In this document: positions 17,440 through 25,902 of the stretch, in pieces
How positions within the stretch are numbered: the stretch's first letter is position 1
How the letters are laid out: each line of letters opens with the position of its first letter
Source: Janthinobacterium sp. CG3
Lineage (GTDB): Bacteria; Pseudomonadota; Gammaproteobacteria; Burkholderiales; Burkholderiaceae_D
DNA: 64,000 nucleotides
Assembly: GCF_000344615.1 (NCBI RefSeq)
Contig: NZ_KB467824.1
Coordinates: 232,445-296,444, forward strand
Direction: 5' to 3'
The notes under the pieces: generated by a model
The model's input: the letters and a program-made list of their open reading frames with translations, nothing else
The model's database searches: none
What the model was told of the DNA's origin: nothing
Translations under genes and position numbers: made by a program

Positions 17440-17913
17440 ATGGGCATGGACTACGACAAGCTGCTGGCAAGCTTGCTGGAACACGAGGAAAGATTGCAGT
17501 TCGACAGCTTCAGCAACGACAGCGCGCTGGACATCGGCACGCGCCTGGTTGCGGCGGTACGGGGCAGGGGACAAGCCGTTGCGGTTGATATTAGCCGCAA
17601 CGGCCAGCAGTTGTTCCAGCACGCGATGGACGGGACGACGCCGGACAACGCGGACTGGATACGCCGCAAGAACAACGTGGTCCAGCGCTTCGCCCACAGC
17701 TCCTTCTACATGGGCAACTACTATCTGAGCCGGGGCCTGAGCTTCAGCGCCCACACCGGTCTCGACCCCTTGCACTACGCCGCCCACGGCGGCGCCTTCC
17801 CCTTGCTACTCAGGGGAACCGGCATGGTCGGCACCATCAGCATCTCCGGCCTGCCGCAGGCCGAGGACCACGAGATCGTCACGACGGTGCTGGCGGGCTT
17901 TCTTTTCCGCTGA
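17440..17913 (+). CDS. UPF0303 / HbpS-GlcG-like (heme-degrading domain) family protein
   Basis: The 157-residue protein matches the UPF0303 branch of the GlcG/HbpS fold, seen in LQFDSFSNDSALDIG, AVAVDISRNGQQLFQHAMDG, NWIRRKNNVV-type and SFSAHTGLDP segments, with HGGAFPLLLRGTGMVGTISISGLPQAEDH at the C-terminal half as the signature. Relatives bind heme or small molecules; no enzyme activity is established for this branch. It lies 76 bp after xdhB in the position where xdhC is often found, so it may be co-transcribed with the xanthine dehydrogenase genes. Confidence 0.82.
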   Translation: MGMDYDKLLASLLEHEERLQFDSFSNDSALDIGTRLVAAVRGRGQAVAVDISRNGQQLFQHAMDGTTPDNADWIRRKNNVVQRFAHSSFYMGNYYLSRGLSFSAHTGLDPLHYAAHGGAFPLLLRGTGMVGTISISGLPQAEDHEIVTTVLAGFLFR

Positions 17914-17958
17914 CCCGGCGCCGCAAATGCCGTTAAATTGGCGGGCCGATACGTCCAA

Positions 17959-18021
17959 AAAACCACAGGCAATGAGCCGGGGTACGACCTCCAAGTCCGC
18001 CCCCAGGATTACGCCCGTGGT
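17959..18021. repeat. GGGGTC-family inverted repeat, degenerate copy 3
   Basis: The outer arms AAACCACAGGC and GCCCGTGGTTT pair with one mismatch. The inner part (ccggggtacgacct ... agtccgccccc) is a decayed version of the GGGGTCGGACC hairpin. It lies 46 bp after the UPF0303 gene and probably terminates the xdh transcription unit. Confidence 0.55.
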
Positions 18022-18102
18022 TTGCGCGCGCAAGCGCCGTTGAGCCGGCACCTCTCCCCGCCGCCGCCGCGGCGCGCATTCCATACTTTTAATACGCAAA
18101 TG

Positions 18103-18147
18103 CTGTATACAAAATCGGTTGACAATCCATTGCTGAATGGGCATCAT
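18103..18147 (+). promoter_or_regulatory. Promoter with CTGTATACAA operator for the NCS2 permease gene
   Basis: CTGTATACAA at 18103-18112 (9 of 10 to TTGTATACAA) is followed 6 bp later by a perfect TTGACA at 18119-18124 and, 17 bp on, by CATCAT (4 of 6 to TATAAT). The same operator-gap-TTGACAAT arrangement occurs before puuE at 30323-30346. The 5' leader to the permease start would be about 380 nt. Confidence 0.65.
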
Positions 18148-18246
18148 CGTTTGTGTTGGAACCGAGTTTTTCCGGTTCGGCAATACTAACGACGTCGACG
18201 CCAGAAGCGACGCAGCAGTGCTCACACTCACTTGGAGAGAGACTAT

Positions 18247-18438
18247 ATGCGTCCCATGCTAGCCATCGCCGTGCCTGCAACGCCTGCTTCGCGCCCCGCG
18301 CCGGACCACGTCCGCGAGGCGCCGCCTCCGCACTATCCATCATCCCTTCTTACCGCTCTGCAGCGTGACACCGTGCGGCCATCCACCGCGCGCGCCCATG
18401 CACAACGACGACAAGCAATCCTTGCCGCGCAGTCTTAA
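18247..18438 (+). CDS. Possible small leader protein upstream of the NCS2 permease
   Basis: A 63-codon frame starts at ATG 18247 behind a good GGAGAGAG site and lies about 100 bp after the predicted promoter, inside the otherwise empty 620-bp gap between the UPF0303 and permease genes. The product is proline- and alanine-rich (AIAVPATPASRPAPDHVREA) with no hydrophobic segment. It resembles no family I know. It could be a real small protein, a leader peptide, or chance; composition alone does not settle it. Confidence 0.35.
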   Translation: MRPMLAIAVPATPASRPAPDHVREAPPPHYPSSLLTALQRDTVRPSTARAHAQRRQAILAAQS

Positions 18439-18531
18439 CACCATCCCGATTTGCGCGCGGCCTGGGCAAGCCGAGCGAGTAGTTCAGTAGTAAGCGCCGC
18501 CTAAATACAATAAAAGATGGAGACAATTAAC

Positions 18532-19890
18532 ATGAATAACTTGCTGTTCCAGGTCGAGGATCGTCCTCCACTGCTGACCTCCCTCCTGTTGGCCGCCCAG
18601 CACATGCTGGCCGCCCTCGGTGGCATCATCGCCGTGCCGCTGGTCGTGGGCGCCGCCCTCAAACTGCCGGCCGATCAAATCATCGCCCTGATCAACGCCG
18701 CGCTGCTCGGCTCGGGCGTGGTCACCTTCCTGCAGTGCAAAGGCGTCGGCCCGGTCGGCATCCGCCTGCCGTGCGTGATGGGTACCAGCTTCGCCTTCGT
18801 CGGCGCGGCCATCAGCGTCGGCATCGAACACGGCGTGCCGGGTATTATGGGATCGTCGCTGGCCGGCTCGCTGGTCATGATCATCGGTAGCCGCTTCATG
18901 CCGGTGATCCGCAAACTGTTCCCGCACGCCGTCACCGGCGTCGTCGTGACGATGATCGGCCTGTCGTTGACGCCGGTGGCGATCGACTGGGCGGCCGGCG
19001 GCGTGCCGCGCGGCAGCATCGGCTACGGCTCCCCCGCCAGCCTGGGCGTGGCGCTGTTCGTCCTCGTGACGGTGATCGCGCTGGTGCAATTCGGCAAGGG
19101 CATCATTTCCGCCGCCGCCGTGGTGATCGGCATGTCGATCGGCTACGCCGTCTGCCTGGCCATGGGCCTGGTCAATTTCGCACCGGTGCACAGTGCGCAG
19201 ATCTTCGCGGTACCGCAGCCGCTGGCCTACGGCATGAGCTTTCCCGTCGGCGGCATTGTCGCCATGGGCATCGCCTTCCTGGTGACGATGGTGGAAACCA
19301 CCGGCGCCTTCATGGCGCTGGGCGCGGCCACCAACACCAAGATCCGCGGCAGCAGTCTGGCCCGCGGCATCCTGTGCGACGGCGTCGGTTCCGCCTTCAC
19401 CGCCGTGATGTCGAGCCCTCCGGTGTCGACCTTCGCGCAAAACGTCGGCATCATTTCGCTGACCGGCGTGGCCAGCCGCCATGTCGTCGCCCTGACCGGC
19501 GTCATGCTGTTCTTGGCCGGCCTGTTCCCGGTGCTGGGCGCGGTGGTCGTGACGATTCCGAAGCCTGTCATCGGCGGCGCCGGCTTGATGATGTTCGCGA
19601 TGATCATTTCGGCCGGTATCCAGTTGCTCAGCAACGTAGAGCACAACAAGCGCAACGGCATCATCATCGCCGTCTCGATCGGTTGCGGCCTGGCCGTGTC
19701 GGTGCGCCCTGAACTGCTGGGCCAACTGCCGGCCTTCGTCAAGGAGATCTTCGGTTCCGGCATTACCGTCGGCGCCCTGGTCGCCATTGCCTTGAACCTG
19801 GTGCTGCCGGAGCGTCCGGTCGAAGCCGTCGAAGAGGACGAGGACGCGCCGCCGCAAGCGTTTGTGACCAAGGAGCTGGAGACGGTGTAA
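18532..19890 (+). CDS. NCS2-family urate/xanthine permease
   Basis: The 452-residue protein has about 12-14 membrane segments and the features of the xanthine/urate branch of NCS2 carriers: QHMLAALGGIIAVPLVVG near the N-terminus, the GTSFAFVG and MVETTGAFMALG (about 250-262) segments, and SSPPVSTFAQNVGIISLTGVASR at about 290-312. Close relatives (UacT, XanQ, PbuX-like) import urate or xanthine with protons. I prefer ATG 18532 because GGAG lies 10 bp upstream; ATG 18517 adds five residues. It is followed by an intrinsic terminator and then an 8-oxoguanine deaminase gene. The upstream promoter carries the purine-region palindrome. Confidence 0.9.
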   Translation: MNNLLFQVEDRPPLLTSLLLAAQHMLAALGGIIAVPLVVGAALKLPADQIIALINAALLGSGVVTFLQCKGVGPVGIRLPCVMGTSFAFVGAAISVGIEHGVPGIMGSSLAGSLVMIIGSRFMPVIRKLFPHAVTGVVVTMIGLSLTPVAIDWAAGGVPRGSIGYGSPASLGVALFVLVTVIALVQFGKGIISAAAVVIGMSIGYAVCLAMGLVNFAPVHSAQIFAVPQPLAYGMSFPVGGIVAMGIAFLVTMVETTGAFMALGAATNTKIRGSSLARGILCDGVGSAFTAVMSSPPVSTFAQNVGIISLTGVASRHVVALTGVMLFLAGLFPVLGAVVVTIPKPVIGGAGLMMFAMIISAGIQLLSNVEHNKRNGIIIAVSIGCGLAVSVRPELLGQLPAFVKEIFGSGITVGALVAIALNLVLPERPVEAVEEDEDAPPQAFVTKELETV

Positions 19891-19900
19891 ACTAGCGGCA

Positions 19901-19935
19901 ACCGCGGCGCGGATCTTTCCCGCCGCGGTTTTTTT
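19901..19935 (+). terminator. Rho-independent terminator of the NCS2 permease gene
   Basis: A 9-bp stem (ACCGCGGCG / CGCCGCGGT) with an 11-nt loop is followed by seven T. It starts 11 bp after the stop codon. Confidence 0.88.
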
Positions 19936-19937
19936 CA

Positions 19938-19975
19938 CATTGTTTCCGCAGTGCGCGTGCATTGTTTCCGCAGTG
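19938..19975 (+). promoter_or_regulatory. Tandem 16-bp direct repeat upstream of the 8-oxoguanine deaminase gene
   Basis: CATTGTTTCCGCAGTG occurs at 19938-19953 and again, perfectly, at 19960-19975, a 22-bp period or about two helical turns. It lies 30-67 bp before the start codon, so it may be a double binding site for a regulator. It is not related to the TTGTATACAA palindrome. Confidence 0.5.
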
Positions 19976-20004
19976 TTTTTTCATTCTTTACCATCTACAC
20001 AAAA

Positions 20005-21378
20005 ATGACTAAAACTCTCTTGATCAAAAACGCGCGCGTGCTTGTCACCATGGACGACGAGCGCCGCGAAATCGTCGACGGCGCCGTCTTCATCCAAGGC
20101 AACGTGATCGCGCAGGTGGGCGCCTCCGCCGACCTGCCGCGAGAGGCCGACGAGGTCATCGACGCGCGCAACCACGTCGTCATGCCGGGCCTGATCAACA
20201 CCCACCACCATATGTACCAGAGCCTGACGCGGGTGATTCCAACGGCGCAAAACGGCGAATTGTTCAATTGGCTGAGCAACCTGTATCCGATCTGGGCCAA
20301 CCTCAGCGCCGACATGGTGCGCGTTTCCAGCCTGACCGCGATGTCGGAGCTGATCCTGTCGGGCTGCACCACCAGCAGCGACCACCTGTACATTTACCCG
20401 AACGACTGCACGCTGGACGACAGTATCGCGGCGGCGCGGCAGATCGGCATGCGCTTCCACGCGGCGCGCGGCTCGATGAGCGTGGGCCAGTCGAAGGGCG
20501 GCCTGCCGCCGGACTGCGTGGTCGAGGAGGAGGGCGCGATCTTACGCGACACCCAGCGCCTGATCGAGACCTACCACGACGCCGGCCGCTACGCCATGCA
20601 GCGCATCGTGGTGGCGCCGTGCTCGCCGTTTTCGGTCTCGCGCGACTTGATGAAGGAGTCGGCGGCGATGGCGCGCAGCTTCGGCGTGTCGCTGCACACG
20701 CACTTGGCGGAGAACGCCAACGACATCGCCTACAGCCGCGAAAAATTCAAGATGACGCCGGCCGAATACGCCGAGGACTGCGGCTGGGTCGGCCACGACG
20801 TCTGGCACGCCCACTGCGTCCAGCTCGACGACGACGGCATCTACATGTTCGGCCGCACCGGCACCGGCATCGCCCACTGCCCGTGCTCGAACATGCGGCT
20901 GGCCTCCGGCATCGCGCCGATCCGCAAGATGCTCGACCTGGGCGTGTCGGTCGGCTTGGGGGTGGACGGCTGCGCCTCGAACGACTCCGGCCATATGCTC
21001 GGCGAAGTGCGCCAGGCGATGCTGCTGCAGCGGGTCGGCTTCGGGCCGGACGCGATGACGGCGCGCCAGGCGCTGGAAGTGGCCACGCTGGGCGGCGCCA
21101 AGGTGCTCAACCGCGACGACATCGGCGCGCTCAAGCCGGGCATGGCGGCCGACATCGTCATGTTCAAACTGGACCAGATCGGCTTCGCCGGCGCGCTGCA
21201 CGACCCGGTGGCGGCGCTGGTGTTCTGCACGCCGTCGAACGTCTCGTACAGCATCATCAACGGCAAAGTGGTGGTGCGCGACGGCGTGCTGGGCACCGTC
21301 GACCTGCCGCTCGTCATCGAGCGCCACAACGAACTGGCGCGCGAACTGGCGCTGGCCGCCGGCGTCAAACCCAGCTAA
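20005..21378 (+). CDS. 8-oxoguanine deaminase (AtzB/TrzN-type amidohydrolase)
   Basis: The 457-residue protein is a metal-dependent amidohydrolase. The first metal site is NTHHHMYQ at about residue 68-75, followed by HTHLAENAND (about 232), HAHCVQLDDDG (about 270) and GVDGCASNDSGH (about 317) containing the catalytic Asp. The sequence pattern fits the group containing Pseudomonas 8-oxoguanine deaminase and hydroxydechloroatrazine ethylaminohydrolase. The first converts 8-oxoguanine to urate plus ammonia, which fits its place beside a urate/xanthine permease. ATG 20005 gives a normal N-terminus; there is no strong ribosome site. A tandem repeat precedes it and a bidirectional terminator follows. 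Confidence 0.85.
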   Translation: MTKTLLIKNARVLVTMDDERREIVDGAVFIQGNVIAQVGASADLPREADEVIDARNHVVMPGLINTHHHMYQSLTRVIPTAQNGELFNWLSNLYPIWANLSADMVRVSSLTAMSELILSGCTTSSDHLYIYPNDCTLDDSIAAARQIGMRFHAARGSMSVGQSKGGLPPDCVVEEEGAILRDTQRLIETYHDAGRYAMQRIVVAPCSPFSVSRDLMKESAAMARSFGVSLHTHLAENANDIAYSREKFKMTPAEYAEDCGWVGHDVWHAHCVQLDDDGIYMFGRTGTGIAHCPCSNMRLASGIAPIRKMLDLGVSVGLGVDGCASNDSGHMLGEVRQAMLLQRVGFGPDAMTARQALEVATLGGAKVLNRDDIGALKPGMAADIVMFKLDQIGFAGALHDPVAALVFCTPSNVSYSIINGKVVVRDGVLGTVDLPLVIERHNELARELALAAGVKPS

Positions 21379-21411
21379 CACGGCGCGGCGTTCGCTCAAG
21401 ACTGCCGCCGC

Positions 21412-21487
21412 AAAAAAAAAACCGGATGCGTAAGTCCGGGTCGACCCCCAAGGGTCCGGCCCCGGCTTCACGCCGCCGGTTTTTTTT
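21412..21487. terminator. Bidirectional terminator built around a GGGGTC-family repeat, copy 4
   Basis: Ten A, then CCGG, an inner inverted repeat (GGGTCGACCC and GGGTCCGGCCCCGG), then CCGG and eight T. The outer arms make it a terminator in either direction. It follows the deaminase gene by 33 bp. Confidence 0.75.
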
Positions 21488-21726
21488 GTTTTCAGCGCGC
21501 GCACGCCGAAACCGATATGCAAATAGGCATCGGCCTGGCCAAATAATTGATTGGCCATATTTTCTTGTAAAAGTTAGCATCGTCCACCATTGAGATCTTG
21601 TGGGGACGGGTCAAGTTAGCTTGAAAAAGAATCCATCACTTCCCATCATTACTTAATGGTGCGCGGCAATAATTCATACTAATAATAAATAATGAATTTG
21701 ACTGTTCATTAAGCATGGAGACGAAG
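21488..21726. other. AT-richer upstream region of the GH43 locus with an AATGAA-N8-TTCATT palindrome
   Basis: No gene is visible. The last 70 bp are clearly richer in A and T than the surroundings. A 6-bp inverted repeat with an 8-bp gap (AATGAA / TTCATT, 21691-21710) lies just before the start at 21727 and may be an operator for the arabinan-degradation genes. TTGACT overlaps it at 21698-21703. Confidence 0.4.
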
Positions 21727-22008
21727 ATGAGGCAAGCGGTAGCAAAAGTTCTGCTTTGGGTATGCGCATCCATATCCGCATGTGTCGCCAATTCAAGTTG
21801 GGCGCGTCGGCCCCTGCGCCATTCCAACTTCAACCTAGTGCTGAACAAAAACGACGCCACCAGCGGATTCAAGGCGGACGCCACCTTCCACAAAGTGGCT
21901 GGCCTGGCCGACGGGGCGTGGAGTTCGTACAAGTTGTATGACTTTCCGAACTGGTACATCCGCCATGCAAACCAGGCGCTGTGCATGGCCCGGCATATCC
22001 ACCCATAA
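21727..22008 (+). CDS. Short secreted protein with a partial AbfB (CBM42) arabinose-binding module
   Basis: The 93-residue product starts with a signal peptide (about 1-26, VLLWVCASISACVANSSWA) and continues with one and a bit repeats of an AbfB beta-trefoil: RHSNFNLVLNKNDATSGFKADATF, then LYDFPNWYIRHANQALCM. Complete AbfB domains have about 130 residues in three such repeats and bind arabinofuranose side chains, so this is less than half. It is either a truncated remnant or a mini-lectin. ATG 21727 has GGAG 8 bp upstream. The GH43 gene starts 12 bp downstream, which suggests one operon. Confidence 0.55.
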   Translation: MRQAVAKVLLWVCASISACVANSSWARRPLRHSNFNLVLNKNDATSGFKADATFHKVAGLADGAWSSYKLYDFPNWYIRHANQALCMARHIHP

Positions 22009-22020
22009 CGGAGACTTTCC

Positions 22021-24273
22021 ATGACAATTTTTACACTCGCCCGGCGGGCGGTGGCCCTTCTTTTGCCCGTCACTTTGTTGTGGGGCGCGTTTGCGGGCGT
22101 TCAGGCCGAAATTCAGGGGCCGGCCAATGCCCTGGGCTTTCGCAATGCCAACCTGCTGCACCGCGCCGACCCTTGGGTCTACAAACACACCGACGGCTAT
22201 TACTATTACATGTCGACGGTGCCGGAATTCGACCGGCTCGAATTGCGCAAGTCGCGCACGCTGAGCGGCGTCGGTAGCGCCGCGCCGGTGGTGATCTGGA
22301 ACAAGCACGCCAGTGGCATCATGGGCGCCAATATCTGGGCGCCGGAAATCCATTTCATCAACAACAAGTGGTACGTGTATTTCACGGCGGGCGAATCGGG
22401 CAACGCCTTTAACGTGCGCTTGTATGCGCTGGAAAACAGTTCCGCCGACCCGAGCGCCGGCGCCTGGACCGAGGCCGGGCGCATTCACACCGCGTGGGAC
22501 AGTTTTACGCTCGATGCGACCAGCTTCATGCACAACAACCTGCAATACCTGGTGTTTGCGCAAAAAGACCCCAACATCGCCGGCAACTCGAACTTGTATA
22601 TCGCCCGCATGACCGACCCGCTGCACGTCGACACCGGCACCCAGGTCATGCTGACCAAGCCGGTGTTGAGCTGGGAGCAGCAAGGGCCGTGGGTCAACGA
22701 AGCCCCGGAGGTCATCAAGCGCAACGGCAAGATCTTCATTGCCTATTCCGCCAGCTCGTGCGACCCGCGCTACGTGATGGGCATGCTGAGCGCCGCCGAT
22801 ACCAGTAACTTGCTGTCGGCCGCCTCCTGGTCCAAGTCGGCGACGCCGGTGTTCCAGTCCAATCCGACGGCGAACGCCTACGGCCCCGGCCACAACGCCT
22901 TCGCGCAGTCGCCGGACGGTAGCGAAGACTACATCATTTACCACGCCTATTCCGACGCCACGGTGAATACCTGTTTCGGCGACCAGCGCAGCATGCGCAT
23001 GCAGAAAATCGGTTGGAACACCGACGGTTCGCCCAACCTCGGCAAGCCGGTCTCGGCCGGCACCGTCCTGCCGCCGCCCTCGGGCGACAACCGCTTCGAA
23101 GCCGAGTATGCGGCACTCGGCGGCCAGGCCACTGTGATGTCGTACGCGAATGCGTCGCGGGGCAAGGATGTCGGCAACCTCAACGACGCCAACAGCTATG
23201 TGCGCTTCGACAACGTGAACGTGCCGGTGGCCGGCGCCTATGCCGTGTCGATGCGTTACGCCACCGGCGCCGGCGCGGCGGCCTCGCACAAGCTCAGCGT
23301 CAACGGCGGCGCCGCCAGCGTCGTCAACTATCCGGCCAGCGCCGGCTGGGGCAGCTTTGCCACGGCGGTGGCCCATGTCAACCTGAACGCCGGCGCCAAC
23401 GCGCTCACGCTGAGTTTTAACGCCGGCGTCGCCGAAGTCGATTACGTCCAGGTCGATCCGATCCGCTATGAAGCCGAGGCGGCAAGCATCGTCAACGGCG
23501 GCGCGGTGAACGAGGCGTCGGCGTCGAACGGGGCGAAGGTTGGCAACCTCAACCTCGCCGGCAGCTATGTACAGTTCAACGTCAACGTTCCCACGGCCGG
23601 CACCTACACGCTAGCGGCGCGCTACGACAACGGTTCGGCGGCCAACAGCACCCATGCGGTCACGCTGAACGGCGGCGCGACAGCCTACACGCTGAATTAT
23701 CCGTATTACGCCGGCGACACCTGGGCCAGCTACCGCACCACCTCGGTCGACGTGCCGCTCAACGCCGGCAACAACACGGTGCGCGTGGCCAAGGGAATCG
23801 GCTTTGCCGAACTGGACCGGATCGAACTGCGGGCGACGGTTCGCCACAACACCAAGTACCGCCTGACCAACCGCAGCAGCGGCAAGGTGCTCGACAACGC
23901 CGACTTCGGTACGACCGACGGCAACAACGTCCAGCAGTGGGAGGACCTGGGCAATACCGCACAGCGCTGGTTTGCCTACGACGTAGGCAATGGCTACTGG
24001 GAACTGGTGAACCAGGCCGGCGCCAAGGCGCTTCAGGTGGCCGGCAACACGACGGCCGACGGCGCCAACGTCGACATTGCCACCTACACCGGAGCGGCGA
24101 ACCAGCAATGGAAACCCGTGTATGTCGGCGACGGCAGCTACAAGTTGATCGCCCGCCACAGCGGCAAGGCGCTGGACCTGGAGTCGGCGCTGCCGGCCAA
24201 CGGCACGAATGTGCGGCAGTGGCCGGATAACGGCTTGGATGCGCAGAAATGGGTGTTGGAACAGGCGCCTTAA
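22021..24273 (+). CDS. Secreted GH43 glycosidase with two CBM6/35-like modules and a ricin-type lectin domain
   Basis: The 750-residue protein has a signal peptide (cleavage after VQA, residue 29) and a five-bladed GH43 domain at about 35-345. Catalytic acids are Asp50 (HRADPWVYKH), an Asp in DATSFMH near 161 and a Glu in NEAPEV near 217. Two beta-sandwich modules follow (about 358-480 and 482-605, each starting with RxEAEYA/EAEAAS), typical of CBM6/CBM35, and a ricin B-type trefoil (about 610-750) with three QW motifs (QQWEDLGNTAQRWF, NQQWKPV, RQWPDNGLDAQKW). Likely an exo-acting arabinanase/arabinofuranosidase. A second GH43 gene follows 79 bp downstream. Confidence 0.9.
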   Translation: MTIFTLARRAVALLLPVTLLWGAFAGVQAEIQGPANALGFRNANLLHRADPWVYKHTDGYYYYMSTVPEFDRLELRKSRTLSGVGSAAPVVIWNKHASGIMGANIWAPEIHFINNKWYVYFTAGESGNAFNVRLYALENSSADPSAGAWTEAGRIHTAWDSFTLDATSFMHNNLQYLVFAQKDPNIAGNSNLYIARMTDPLHVDTGTQVMLTKPVLSWEQQGPWVNEAPEVIKRNGKIFIAYSASSCDPRYVMGMLSAADTSNLLSAASWSKSATPVFQSNPTANAYGPGHNAFAQSPDGSEDYIIYHAYSDATVNTCFGDQRSMRMQKIGWNTDGSPNLGKPVSAGTVLPPPSGDNRFEAEYAALGGQATVMSYANASRGKDVGNLNDANSYVRFDNVNVPVAGAYAVSMRYATGAGAAASHKLSVNGGAASVVNYPASAGWGSFATAVAHVNLNAGANALTLSFNAGVAEVDYVQVDPIRYEAEAASIVNGGAVNEASASNGAKVGNLNLAGSYVQFNVNVPTAGTYTLAARYDNGSAANSTHAVTLNGGATAYTLNYPYYAGDTWASYRTTSVDVPLNAGNNTVRVAKGIGFAELDRIELRATVRHNTKYRLTNRSSGKVLDNADFGTTDGNNVQQWEDLGNTAQRWFAYDVGNGYWELVNQAGAKALQVAGNTTADGANVDIATYTGAANQQWKPVYVGDGSYKLIARHSGKALDLESALPANGTNVRQWPDNGLDAQKWVLEQAP

Positions 24274-24352
24274 GCGCTAAAAGTCACATCGGACAGTTTG
24301 TTAAATAGGGCCGTGCGTCACGCAGGCGGCCCAGCATAAAGGAGACGTAACC

Positions 24353-25840
24353 ATGGCTGTTTCTGTTGTTCGCAAAGGTTTTCTGGCGTTGTCGGCGCTC
24401 GCTTGCCTGTTCCCGATAGCGCCGCTGGCACAGGCCGCGTCGAGCACCTTCATCAATCCCGTCGGACCGGCGGGCGCGTCGTCGGCCGACCCCTTCGTGA
24501 TGCGCCACACCGATGGCGCTTATTATTATGTCTTTACCTCGTGGGACAAATTGGAGATCACCAAGGCGTCGTCGCTGAGCGGTATCGGCGCCGGCAAGCG
24601 GGTCACGGCCTGGACGCCGCCGGCCGGCCCTTGCTATGGCATAAACTGTAATACGCAGTGGATCTGGGCGCCCGAGCTGAACTTCATTAACGGCAAGTGG
24701 TATCTGTATTTTTCCGCAGGCGACAACAACCATGTGAACCACCGGATCTGGGTTATTTCCAACGCCAGCGCCGATCCCACCACCGGCACCTGGAGCGCGC
24801 CGGTCAAGGTGGCCGACGCCAACGACAAATGGGCGATCGACCAGACGGTAATGAACATTAACGGCCAGCTGTACATGGCCTGGTCCGGCATGGGCGGGGC
24901 GAACGACGCCGCGCCGCAAGTGATCCGTATTGCCAAGATGGGCAGCCCGACCTCGCTCATCGGCGCCGGTACGGTGGTTAGCACGCCGACCTATGGCTGG
25001 GAAACCTCCGGCGCCCCCGTCAACGAGGGGCCGCAATTCCTCCTCCACGGCGGCAAGGTGCTGATGAGTTTTTCCGCCAGCTACTGCAATACCGATGACT
25101 ACAAGCTGGGCATGCTGAGCGCCAACCTCGGCGCCGACCTGACGCTGGCGTCCAACTGGACTAAGTCCGCCACGCCGATTCTGGAAAAGGGCGCCGGGGC
25201 GTTCGGTCCCGGCCACAACAGTTTTGTGAAGTCGCCGGACGGCGCCGAGGACTGGGTCGTCTACCACGCCAACCCGGCGACGGGGCAGGGATGCGGCTTG
25301 TCGCGCACCACGCGGATTCAAAAGATCACCTGGAATGGCGACACGCCGGTAATCGGCGCGCCGAGCGTGCCCGGTACGCCGGTCGCGCGTCCCGCCGGGG
25401 AAGGCAACGCGACGATTCTTTATCGCCTGCGTAACGAGGCCAGCGGCAAGGTCATGAGTATCGACCGTTTGGCCAACCCGGCGAACGGCGCGGCGATCTG
25501 GCAGTGGGCCAATTTGAACAATTCGGATCAACTCTGGACGCTCGACCCGGCCGGAAGTGGATTCGTACAGTTCACGTCTAGCTTCAACGGCAATGTCGCC
25601 GATGTCTATAACTTCGGCACCGCGCCGGGCGTGCCCGTCAAATCCTATCCAGCCATCGGCGCCAGCAACCAGCAATGGCAGTTGCTACCAACCACGTCGC
25701 AGTATTTTTCCGTCAAAAACCGCCATAGCGGGCTGATGCTGGATAACAAGGACGGCAGCACCGCCGATGGTGGCGTGATCCAGCAATGGACCGGCAACGG
25801 CCTGGCTCCCCAGCGTTGGTTGCTTGAACGCGCGAATTAA
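24353..25840 (+). CDS. Secreted GH43 glycosidase with C-terminal ricin-type lectin domain
   Basis: The 495-residue protein has a signal peptide (cleavage after AQA, residue 28) and a GH43 domain at about 30-345. The catalytic acids are Asp46 (SADPFVM), an Asp in AIDQTVM near 163 and a Glu in NEGPQF near 227. A ricin-type trefoil follows at about 355-495, with QLWTLD, NQQWQLL and APQRWLL QW-type motifs. It is about one third identical in layout to the upstream GH43 enzyme but lacks the CBM6/35 pair. It has a strong AAAGGAG site. The substrate is probably arabinan or arabinoxylan; only assay can tell. Confidence 0.9.
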   Translation: MAVSVVRKGFLALSALACLFPIAPLAQAASSTFINPVGPAGASSADPFVMRHTDGAYYYVFTSWDKLEITKASSLSGIGAGKRVTAWTPPAGPCYGINCNTQWIWAPELNFINGKWYLYFSAGDNNHVNHRIWVISNASADPTTGTWSAPVKVADANDKWAIDQTVMNINGQLYMAWSGMGGANDAAPQVIRIAKMGSPTSLIGAGTVVSTPTYGWETSGAPVNEGPQFLLHGGKVLMSFSASYCNTDDYKLGMLSANLGADLTLASNWTKSATPILEKGAGAFGPGHNSFVKSPDGAEDWVVYHANPATGQGCGLSRTTRIQKITWNGDTPVIGAPSVPGTPVARPAGEGNATILYRLRNEASGKVMSIDRLANPANGAAIWQWANLNNSDQLWTLDPAGSGFVQFTSSFNGNVADVYNFGTAPGVPVKSYPAIGASNQQWQLLPTTSQYFSVKNRHSGLMLDNKDGSTADGGVIQQWTGNGLAPQRWLLERAN

Positions 25841-25850
25841 AACAGTATGG

Positions 25851-25882
25851 CGCGGCTTGTCTTTCGGCGAAGACAAGCCGCG
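25851..25882 (+). terminator. Hairpin terminator after the GH43 pair
   Basis: A perfect 13-bp stem (CGCGGCTTGTCTT / AAGACAAGCCGCG) with a 6-nt loop starts 10 bp after the second GH43 gene. There is no T run, so termination may be partial and the next gene may be read through. Confidence 0.65.
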
Positions 25883-25902
25883 TATCAGCCGGGAGGGTTG
25901 GG

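Noticed and set aside
14322..17447. Very long open frame on the minus strand opposite xdhA/xdhB
   Set aside because: It is antisense to strongly conserved xanthine dehydrogenase genes; its Val/His/Arg-rich composition is what high-GC codon bias yields on the opposite strand.
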